Shown here: piece by piece, positions 32,766-42,464 of the stretch | Numbering within the stretch: position 1 is the stretch's first letter | Layout: the number at the start of each line of letters is the position of its first letter | From: Anthopleura xanthogrammica | Taxonomy: Eukaryota > Cnidaria > Anthozoa > Actiniaria > Actiniidae | Direction of reading: 5' to 3' | DNA length: 64,000 bases | Assembly (NCBI GenBank): GCA_964019055.1 | Contig: OZ025221.1 | Location: 1,972,713 to 2,036,712 of the forward strand | The notes under the pieces: generated by a model | Database searches by the model: none | Seen by the model: only the letters and a program-made list of their open reading frames with translations | What the model was told of the DNA's origin: nothing | Translations under genes and position numbers: made by a program

Positions 32766-33320
32766 ACCAGTAATATAATTACGGATTTATTGCATGAAGC
32801 AACCTTTTAGGTCATGGGGTGACATTGCTTTTCTTTTTGGATATTCTATTTTAAATTGCAGTAGAAAATAATATTTCCACTAATGTTCATTGATTGCAAT
32901 CGATCCCAATCGAGTCAAAAACTGAATCTAACAAATGTAATAAATTATATATATTCTTTCGGTGATGAAATATTGAAGAGTGGTTTCCAGATTTCAGATC
33001 TTTCATCCTTCTCATTTTAGAGGTCCATTAACTTAATGGAGGCAGTGACATTTCCCTTTTTCCCAGTACAGAGATTTTCGTATTCCTTCCGTATTCTCCA
33101 CTCCTTTGTCTGTTATATTATTAATGTTTAAGTTCTCATTTAGAGGTCCATTCACTTAGAGGAGGTAATGACAATTTACATTTCTCAGTACAAGGATTGT
33201 GCACCTTTCCGAAATTGTAGAAATGCTTTGCATTATGGAGCTGTTTTTAGGGAAAATTCCTCAGTCAATTGGCATTTTATCCATAATAAAATAAATAGAA
33301 ATTTAAAAATTAATACAACA

Positions 33321-33488
33321 GTTATGAATTCCATCCGAGCGACTTGAAAGTCTTACTATTTTTAGATGTTATTACAAAGGCAGCACCTTCTCTTAAGACA
33401 TTTTGAGTGTTGATCCGGCCGAGACTCGAACCACGACCTCCCGCACAACAGACCGATGCTCTTACCAACTGTGCCAACCGGGTGGTGG
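33321..33488 (-). mobile_element. Truncated SINE head in array unit 4
   Basis: Identical by eye to the other unit copies; see 27963-28130. Confidence 0.8.
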
Positions 33489-34354
33489 TTATTATCAATA
33501 GAGTACCGAAGTGTGACGTCACGAAAAGAATTATTTTGCTTTTGACAATTTTCGATCTTCAATTTCGATAGAGCATCAAGCAAGATGCCAAATTTCACAG
33601 GAATTGGTTAAAAAGCAATGGAGATATGGGGTTTTGAATATATAATTTCCCTATACAAATCACTGTATTTTCGGCTTGGTGCTTAACGTTGTCCTATCCC
33701 TGCTCTTTTTTTAAATTGCTCGATACAGCAGAGTCTTTCTAGATTAATTTTTTCAACGTCTTTCTCAAGTAATTTGTCTTCTGACCAATCCCTCACTAGC
33801 TTCTGAAGTTACATTTATGACTGATAGCTGTGGCATTCGGGTATATTTGTTCTTCTAGAACTTTAATGATATCTAATAAATACGGTACATATTTCAACAA
33901 AACAGGGATTGTCTTATTCCTGCTGTACTTTCCATTCCTTTATCTGTTATATTATTATTATTATTATTTAGGTCACAATCGACAAGTTATCATTTCTTCT
34001 AAATTAGCAATCAGTTTGATGTAGAGATTTAAAAATCGCCGATACAGCAGAGTCGTTTTAGATTAATCTTTCCATTATCTTTCTCAAACAATTTGTTATG
34101 CGACCAATCCCTTATTAACTTTTGAGTTACATTATTAACTAATAGTTGACATGGGTAAATTTGTTCTTCTAGAACTTTAATGATATCTAATAAATACGGT
34201 ACATATTTCATCAAGACAGGGAATGTCCTATTCCTACTGTTTTCTCCACGCCTTTTTCTGTTATATTATTAATGTTTAGGTTCTCATTTAGAGGTCCATT
34301 CACTTAGAGGAGGTAATGTCAATTTATATTTCTCAGTACAAGGATTGTGCAATT

Positions 34355-34560
34355 GAATCTACATAATTGCTTGATTACAGGGTAAAAAAATCATGAATAA
34401 TAAGCTCCGCCCAAAATGGTTCAGGATTTCTGGCAATGACTCACATTTGCCTTTCTTGCAAATTATGACTTTCTCACAAAATATCGTTTTACCTAATCCT
34501 GGTTTACCAGTGCAGTAGGTTTGTATAAGGATGTGAGCATTTTTTTTTTTTTTTTGTATA
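34355..34560 (-). pseudogene. P-loop fragment, right-edge copy
   Basis: TACTGCACTGGTAAACCAGG followed by ATTAGGTAAAACG preserves the Walker A codons, but a poly-T insertion (about 34541-34554) and indels near 34380 break the frame on both sides. Confidence 0.4.
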
Positions 34561-35138
34561 TCAGTAATATAATTACGGATTTATTGCATGAAGCAACCTT
34601 TTAGGTCATGGGGTGACATTCCTTTTCTTTTTGGATATTCTCTTTCAAATTGCAGAAGAAAATAATATTTCCACTAATGGTCATTGACTGCAATCGATCC
34701 CAATCAAGTCAAAAACTGAATCTAACAAATGTAATAAATTATATATATTCTTTCGTTGAACTTAAAGGAGGCAGTGACATTGATGAAATATTGAAGAGTG
34801 GTTTCCAGATTTCAGATCGTTCATCGTTCTCATTTTAGAGCTCCATTCACTTAGAGGACGCAGTGACATTCTCCTTTTTCGCAGTACAGAGATTTTCGTA
34901 TTCCTTCTGTATTCTCCACCCCTTTGTCTGCTATATTATTAAAGTTTAGGTTCTCATTTAGAGGTCCATTCACTTAGAGGAGGTAATGACAATTTACATT
35001 TCTCAGTACAAGGATTGTGCACCTTTCCGAAATTGTAGAAATGCTTTGCATTATGGAGCTGTTTTTAGGGAAAATTCCTCAGTCAATTGGCATTTTATCC
35101 ATAATAAAATAAATAGAAATTTAAAAATTAATACAACA

Positions 35139-35306
35139 GTTATGAATTCCATCCGAGCGACTTGAAAGTCTTACTATTTTTAGATGTTATTACAAAGGCA
35201 GCACCTTCTCTTAAGACATTTTGAGTGTTGATCCGGCCGAGACTCGAACCACGACCTCCCGCACAACAGACCGATGCTCTTACCAACTGTGCCAACCGGG
35301 TGGTGG
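35139..35306 (-). mobile_element. Truncated SINE head in array unit 5
   Basis: The last copy in the array, with A and B boxes intact. Confidence 0.8.
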
Positions 35307-36376
35307 TTATTATCAATAGAGTACCGAAGTGTGACGTCACGAAAAGAATTATTTTGCTTTTGACAATTTTCGATCTTCAATTTCGATAGAGCATCAAGCA
35401 AGATGCCAAATTTCACAGGAATTGGTTAAAAAGCAATGGAGATATGGGGTTTTGAATATATAATTTCCCTATACAAATCACTGTATTTTCGGCTTGGTGC
35501 TTAACGTTGTCCTATCCCTGCTCTTTTTTTAAATTGCTCGATACAGCAGAGTCTTTCTAGATTAATTTTTTCAACGTCTTTCTCAAGTAATTTGTCTTCT
35601 GACCAATCCCTCACTAGCTTCTGAAGTTACATTTATGACTGATAGCTGTGGCATTCGGGTATATTTGTTCTTCTAGAACTTTAATGATATCTAATAAATA
35701 CGGTACATATTTCAACAAAACAGGGATTGTCTTATTCCTGCTGTACTCTCCATTCCTTTATCTGTTATATTATTATTATTATTTAGGTCACAATCGACAA
35801 GTTATCATTTCTTCTAAATTAGCAATCAGTTTGATGTAGAGATTTAAAAATCGCCGATACAGCAGAGTCGTTTTAGATTAATCTTTCCATTATCTTTCTC
35901 AAACAATTTGTTATGCGAACAATCCCTTATTAACTTTTGAGTTACATTATTAACTAATAGTTTGACATGGGTAAATTTGTTCTTCTAGAACTTTAATGAT
36001 ATCTAATAAATACGGTACATACTTCATCAAGACAGGGAATGTCCTATTCCTACTGTTTTCTCCACGCCTTTTTCTGTTATATTATTACTGTTTAGCTTCT
36101 CATTTAGAGGTCCATTCTCTTAGAGGAGGGCAGTGACAATCTTTTTCCCAGTACAGGGCTTTTCCTAATCGTGCTATACTCTACTTTCTAATCCCTCATA
36201 TGTTATATTATTATCTGCTAAGATTTTTGTAATACCAGAAGAGAATGAATCTCTAAACGTTGCCGTATCGGTGAACTACCTCGTGAACGCATGTGTGGAT
36301 TGTTTTGGTTCGGGTCACTGTAAACCTCGTTTTCATGAACATAATTAATTCAAAATGGATGCCGGGAACAAATTGA

Positions 36377-36517
36377 CTATGACCCCTTGCACGTGACGTC
36401 AAAGCAACTCAATTTGGAGGACAAAACAAAAGAATTTCAGTCTCCTGAGAATTGGAAATTATTGTTTTGACCTCCAAATTGAGCTGCATTCCGACGTGCT
36501 GCAAGGGTTTTATACGC
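36377..36517. mobile_element. MITE family 1 copy
   Basis: The left end is CTATGACCCCTTGCACGTGA and the right end GACGTGCTGCAAGGGTTTTA, with arms containing CTCAATTTGGAGGACAAAAC and its inverse. It sits just beyond the right edge of the tandem array. Confidence 0.8.
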
Positions 36518-37376
36518 TGCCTTCTTACGACCCATAAAGCATTTCGCTTTGGCTCATTTGCATCAAATTTGAGGGGCACAATAGTTTTGCAATGAAGGAT
36601 AACAAACTATTGCATTTATGTAAAGTGCCTCTCAAAGTCGAGAAGAAGAAATGATCTGATGATACTTTCCTTAAGAGGTGACGTCATGCATTCACTCGTG
36701 AGAAGATATAGTGCTGTAGGTTCTTTTATGTCGTACGTTAAGTAATTAACACACAGTAATAACTGTTGAAAGTCTTACTAGCTATGCAAACATAACTATT
36801 GTCTCGCCCAAATATATTGGGAGTGAAATATTGGTGTTAATAAGTGATGGTAGGCAGGCCATTTTCGAATTACCGCTGTGTTCTTTGATTACAGACTCTC
36901 TCATTTAATCTGGGTTAGCCTCATTTTAGTGTCAAATTGTTCACAGTTACCAAAGGTAAATTACAGACTGCACAACTTTAACAATAAAAACACTGAAATT
37001 CCACGAACCGGCCTTTGGAACACATGGATATTCTACACAAAATGGAGGCTAACCCTGAACAGCAGAGAATTCGACCTTTCTCAAGCAGCAGTCGTGTTGG
37101 ATAGAGCAATGCTCCTTTCCTTAGTCTTCCCACAATCCATTATGATCCTTTATGATGCGTGAGCTCGAGGTCAGGGTAAAATTTTCAAATTTTTTTCAAG
37201 CATTTTTATTCAAATTTTACACTGACCTTGACCTCATGTTCGGATCATAAGTGATTGTGGGAAGACTATGAAAAGGTGCATAGATTTATGCCCGTGTAGC
37301 CTCGCATTAAAGCGCTTCAGGCTAAGACTGCTGCGTGACAAAGGCCCATTTAAAGTAATATCAATCCATGCCTTGC
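36518..37376. other. Intergenic, no gene seen
   Basis: AT-rich sequence. Around 37080-37300 there is a weak inverted relationship (TTAGTCTTCCCACAATCCAT against GATTGTGGGAAGACTATGAA, with GAGGTCAGGGTAAA against TTTACACTGACCTTGACCTC), probably another decayed MITE. No exon is supported. Confidence 0.5.
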
Positions 37377-37520
37377 TATAGACCCCTTTCACTTGACGTC
37401 AAAACAGCTCAATTTGGACTGACCAAAACAAAAGAATTTCAATCTAGCGAGAATTGTAAACCTTTTGTTTTGCTCTCCAAATTGAGCTACACATTACGAC
37501 GTGCTGCAAGGAGTCAACTA
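37377..37520. mobile_element. MITE family 1 copy
   Basis: Begins CTATAGACCCCTTTCACTTG and ends GACGTGCTGCAAGGAGTC. The arms include GCTCAATTTGGAC and CTCCAAATTGAGC. Confidence 0.8.
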
Positions 37521-38334
37521 GCTACTTTTGTTTTAATTTATGTTATATTATTTATGAAAAATAAAAACAAGTGAATATTAATTAGAAGATCGACTTTCGG
37601 GCCTGGCCTTACTGGCACAACAGAGGCTTTTTACGGCAGCCATGTTTAAGGGCAGGATCAATGCATTAGACAATGTGCATCAAAGCTCAAAAAACATTCT
37701 GGGAAACCGAGCCCTGCAAAAATGAAACAGGGAAATCAAAGGAAATATAAGAACAAAAATTACTCTGTTATTTTCGTCTATTGAAATACTTCCATTTACA
37801 TAGAAAATGTCGAAGGAAAAATTGTTAGATGAATGTTTAGAGAAGCCAAAAAAGTGTAAGGACTCGGTTTCCCATCATGCTTTGTGCTAGAATTTCGAGC
37901 TCGTGCACATTGGTTATTTTTTGTTTTGCATAACAAGAGAATTTATTTCCCAAAGAAGGAAAATTCTATTGTTTTGCTTTCTAACATGGCTGCCATGAAA
38001 AACCTCTAGCAGTGACATGCATCGGTGGTTCAAATATGTAAAGGTACGTAGGGTCGTACAATTATCCGGCGCATTTATCCAGTATCTTAGTGATCTCTCG
38101 GAACTTTCCGCAGACCAAATAAATGAATGAATAAATCGAAGTTGTTTATAGAGGATGTCACTTGACAGTAATTCAACTGATAAACTCGTGGTCCTCTTTT
38201 AACGTCTCGAGTTGATTAGGGACGGGAACGCCTTTAACGTGATCATCCCAGCCACGTGAGGGTTTAACTATTTGCAGACGTAATCACAATGGTATATAGT
38301 ACCTTCTCCCATGGCCAGTTATTTTTAAAAGCCT

Positions 38335-38390
38335 GAGTGTTGGTCTGGCGGGGACTCGACGTTTTACCAATTGAGCTAACCGAAGGCTCT
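38335..38390 (-). mobile_element. SINE head fragment
   Basis: On the minus strand GGTTAGCTCAATTGGTAAAA followed by CGTCGAGTCCC and ACCAACACTCAGG matches the A-box region and post-head sequence of the 55569 SINE, with an internal deletion. The rest of 37521-38400 shows nothing I can support. Confidence 0.45.
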
Positions 38391-38855
38391 CCCTGGTTTT
38401 CTTTTTCCCACCCTCCACTACCTTGTGCGGTTGTGGTTCTTTAGAGAGCTTTCCTAAGTTTGCCGCTTTACTAAAACGCAGTGAGATCCATGAGTAAAAC
38501 TACGCATTTGAACTCAAAAGAAATAACTTTTTTTTCTTACAGAGAAGAGATAAGTGGCAACCCGAAATTTTGTATTCCGTCCCCCTTTCCCCCTCTCACT
38601 CACTTTCTCTCGTATAACTAACTGATTTCACCTCTCCAACTGATTTTCCCTGTACCAAAACTGTGAATAACCCCAAAATCCTTCGATCCTCAATACAATA
38701 AATAGAAATGGTCCCTACGGTGAATTTGAATAAAGAAACACAAATACATTTATCTTCCATTTTAATTCATGTTCTACATATTACATTACCCAAGCACCTT
38801 ATTTTTAAGTTCAAACTTATTTTTAATGCGATCCGTTGGAAACTCCATTTTACTA

Positions 38856-41273
38856 CTAAGATTTCCATCTTTGATTCGAGTCTCGGGCTACAATAAAGTT
38901 GAGAATTTGCCCTGTTTCAACCCGAGACGTTTTTCCTTTAATGGTGACAGCCACAGGATACCCTTTACCGGGTGTTGCACTCGATGGAGCTGTGAACCAC
39001 AGCATGAATTTACGACTGCGGTTTCTGTAGACTCGTACGTGTTGCTTACGTCTTGTTGTGGCATAGCGCTTCGGATCGTTAACGGACACGACGAAGGTTT
39101 CAGTTGGGCCCACGTTGAAGATCAAAGGTCAGTTCTGGATAATCACCTCCACCGTGGGCTCTTAATTTATGTAATTCTCTGATGAATTCTGAGCCACTCT
39201 CTTTCAAAATCAAGGGACCGGTTGCTGGAAATTCAAAAATACTCATAAACTAAAATTTAAAACGAAAGGTAACATATGTGGTCTTATATCACTCAATAAT
39301 GTGTTCCATCAACGATGGCAATCGATGACAAGTAAAGGTGAAAGTACGCAAATCTGGGAAATGTTGTGGCTGGAAAGCAAGAGGTTTGTAGTTTGATCTG
39401 AGGTGATCTCACACACTACATTTTTCGAATCAGTGTTGCTAGGGGATAAAGTAAAGTCAAGCACATACATAAACGAAGGTACTTACTAGGATCATTGAAA
39501 ACCGACTATGTAGTTCACTGTCTTTTTCCCCGCCTGTGTCTTCACAATGGCTGAAGAAATGTCTCTCACGGCACTAATTTCATTCTCCATACTCCCCGTG
39601 TCATCAATAGCGAACATCAACGTCTTGTAGTCTTCAATTCCTAAAAGCTCACTAAATTTTTCCGAGCCAATTTCCTTCTTGAGTTTATCCAAGTACTGTT
39701 TTGCTGTTGAAGCCGAACGTTTGACTGCCCCTCCGGAACGAGTTGTGAGTGCTTTATAAAGTGCCTTTCCCAAAGTCTCCCTGGCAAATAAGTAACTTCT
39801 TTGCTTCAAAGCGATTTTGATATTATTGGTCAAAGCATCCATTCTTGCTCGACTCAAGAAGTACTTGTTCCTACTTGCCTGAGCTTCGAGGAGCGACTTC
39901 TCGACTTTACTTAAAACCTCCAGGAAGCTGTTGGAAGGCTTGGTGCGAGTCGCGATAGGTGGGCTGGGTTTGCGATAGAAACGTCGGCGGCGGTAGCGTA
40001 GGTGGCGGCGGTGGCGGCGGTAGCGCGGGCGGTAGCGGCGGTGGCGGCGGTAGCGTAGGTGGCGGCGGCGTCTTGAACTCAAGGGTTTTATTATAGGCTG
40101 TGAAAAGACAATACATATATAGTCATTTGAAAAAACGTTGTCACTGACCGGCTCCGCGACTACGCGACTGAACCGAAACGGAGCATGGGTAGAAATCGCT
40201 GAAGCGCTTAACTATTCCCTCTGAAGTAGGTTTTTTTTGCCTACTAATGAGATAACACAAGCAGAAACCCTTTCAACGTTTGTCTTCGGGTTTTGCAAAA
40301 GGAAGACAAAAGTCTATATGACTAATATTCAGTCAAAGATGTTCCCAATTTTGGAACTGTTAAATCATTAAAATACTATTTCGCCAGCGAATTTTCGTAC
40401 TGTAAGCCCGGCGTATATTTAATCAGTGAAGAATTCAACCGCTAATTTACCCATACTTCCATTCGGGCTAGTCGCGTAGTCGCGGAGCCGGTCAGTGACA
40501 ACGTTTTTTCAAATGACTGTATATATATATACAGCTTTTTGCAAAAATTATGGCCGTTTCAAGTATATATACAATTATTTCAAAAGTATATTAAAAATTA
40601 TGGGATATCATTCCTGATATTTTTTTCAGAAAGCCCTAGTGATAGACAACTGTTTTGCTAAACAGGCGTAATTATTTCACTGTTTTAAAGGTATAGACTG
40701 ATATTTTTGAGATAATCTTGTTGGTATATTACTAAACAGTTATTCTCATTAATCTAGGGCAGCTTTAGAATCAAAATAAAGAAAAATATTTCTAATTAAT
40801 TCCTATTTGTTATTTTGGGTTTTTTTTATTTTTGATATGACGACTCTCTTGCAATTAGGTGTAAAAATACTTTCTTTTGTAATATCACGTTTTTGTACTC
40901 AGTAAAGTTGGTACTCAATAAAGCTATTATTATTATCATTAACCTGTGGGCAGATCCAAGTCAGGCCGGGAAACGGCTAACTCATAGATTGAATCGAAAT
41001 TTAACTTATTAGGTTTTGCGGAGAGGGGAAAATTGGAGAACCCGCTGTAAAATCCCTGGAATTAAGTTTTGAGAGAGAGTCTAATGTAAGTAGCTTTTTG
41101 GTACTCACAGTAGGTTTTGGTTTAGGTTTCGTAAACTTGGTAGTTGGTTTGGAAAACTTCATCACAGCTTGTCTTGCATCATCCAGAATAGAAGGGAAAG
41201 TGAATCCGTCAGCGAGATGGAAACGAACAACCAGAAAAAGGCTTAAAATCACTAAACAAGCAAGAGTCCTCAT
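38856..41273 (-). pseudogene. vWA-domain gene copy A (hemicentin/VWA7-like), disabled
   Basis: Exon 1 (41273-41109) encodes a signal peptide and is intact; exon 2 (40097-39487) encodes a basic Arg/Tyr/His-rich stretch, a helical region and the vWA MIDAS (DDTGSM). A 2-bp deletion relative to copies B and C shifts the frame near 39515. Exon 3 starts at 39224 but after GGDYPELTF it jumps directly into the C-terminal exon (NVGPTETF), losing about 1.3 kb that copy B retains, with a frame change and an early stop. The terminal stop codon has also mutated (TGA to CGA), adding nine codons. Taken together this is a pseudogene. Its flanks are homologous to those of copies B and C. Confidence 0.85.
40945..41090. 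repeat. Interspersed repeat, single-copy form in intron 1 of vWA copy A
   Basis: GGGCAGATCCAAGTCAGG, CGGCTAACTCATAGATTGAA and GTTTTGCGGAGAGG appear once here. Related blocks lie at 45890-46040, 52690-52810 and 53500-53680, with a fragment near 62815-62895. It looks like an old SINE-type repeat. The homologous site in copy B has expanded into a minisatellite. Confidence 0.6.
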
Positions 41274-42400
41274 CACGATATCCTTTGATATCACAGGAGC
41301 TCAATAACACAAGGAGGCAATGAGCAATTGAATACGTGTTTCGCAGACAATTGCTTAAGAAGTTTCTCACCCCATGCTACGCCTCATATTTGTCCAAAAA
41401 CTTCAATTGTGCAGTGAGCAGTGATTTTTCGTGAATTTTCACGTTCAAGAAAGATAATTATAATTTCATTTTGGGTAGTGGTGGGTTGACTGATATGTCA
41501 AACAGTCGAAAACATTTTGCTTTTCCTCAAATGTTTTTCTTTTGAATTTCAAACTATTCAAATAAAGAAATAATGTTTGCACATTCAAATTTACCGATAC
41601 CCTGAAAAAACTTCTGACTTCATGATTATCCTTACATATTCAAGCAGGAAGCACTGTTTACTAGAAACATGAAGCAAGGAAACAACCGTACCGAGCATTT
41701 TTGAACGGCCGTTAAACTAAGTTTCCGTAGTTCGAAAGTATAAAATTCACAAAACATATTTTCCTTATTAGATTGAAGTTTATGAAATGTAAAATTTAAA
41801 GAAACTAGACGCTAATGAAGCGTTAACTCGGGTTTCGTTAAGGGAGGACGGGGCAAAAACGCGTGACCACGTGATTTGCGTGGTGGCGATGGGCTGTGAT
41901 GTTTTTAAAATTTTTGGTAACGCTGTATGAAGAATGTTTTTTTTCCGTAGCAAAATCTTTTGTTCAAATTTTAAAGCGTCCCCGATAGTAAAACGGCCAA
42001 TGGAGATAAAATAATTTTTCGATTTTTTTCTCTACTGTATATTATAATTACATCATTTTTATCAGCTTACCGGAGAGGAAGGGAAGTGGGGAGGGAGAAG
42101 GGAAAGGATGTCGGTATTTGGTAACTGACTGAAGAGGGTATACTTTCCTTCTCTAATATTTCATCTCAGTCTCTATTTAAGACAAGTAAACGTATTTTCC
42201 AGCATGTTTAAAAGGTAATAAATCAAAGCGGGGGCAGCTTAGTGTCAGATATCAGTAGCGTTCATATTTTTACTATTATGTAAGTTGGGCTCCCTGTGGA
42301 CAAAAACGTCAAAGCACAGAGAATCCAGTTCACTGCATGCAGGCGTGAAGCTGTTAATCATACATAATTTCGATGGTTGGAAGCCCATTTCCTTTGTGGT
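41274..42400. other. 5' flank of copy A and start of an inserted block
   Basis: 41300-41640 is homologous to 53100-53400 upstream of copy B (shared CAGACAATTGCTTAA and GTGAGCAGTGAT), so it probably contains the duplicated promoter. Around 41650-41715 similarity to 53770-53830 is still visible (GTTTACTAGAAACATGAAGC). Beyond about 41720 the similarity is lost. No exon is supported in the rest. Confidence 0.55.
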
Positions 42401-42464
42401 ACGCGAGACTTTTATTTTTATTTTGTTGATAAATACAAATTATACAGTAACAACTTGAAGTCCA

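Larger units (their letters stand above)
27215..36145. repeat. Tandem array, about five units of 1785-1818 bp
   Basis: Equivalent points recur at 28004, 29789, 31574, 33362 and 35180, giving periods of 1785, 1785, 1788 and 1818. Middle units are almost identical; the first (27215-27960) and last (34290-34950) parts are more diverged, as expected at array edges. One insertion near 34541 is a poly-T and 34757 has a local rearrangement. Each unit contains, on the minus strand, a P-loop reading frame, two related copies of a second frame (an internal duplication of about 310 bp) and a truncated SINE head. Such similarity means recent amplification or gene conversion; collapse or expansion in assembly is possible. 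Confidence 0.95.

Noticed and set aside
39907..40116. Pro-rich frame
   Set aside because: It is an out-of-frame reading of the GCGGTAGCG-type repeat coding the Arg/Tyr/His tract in vWA copy A exon 2.
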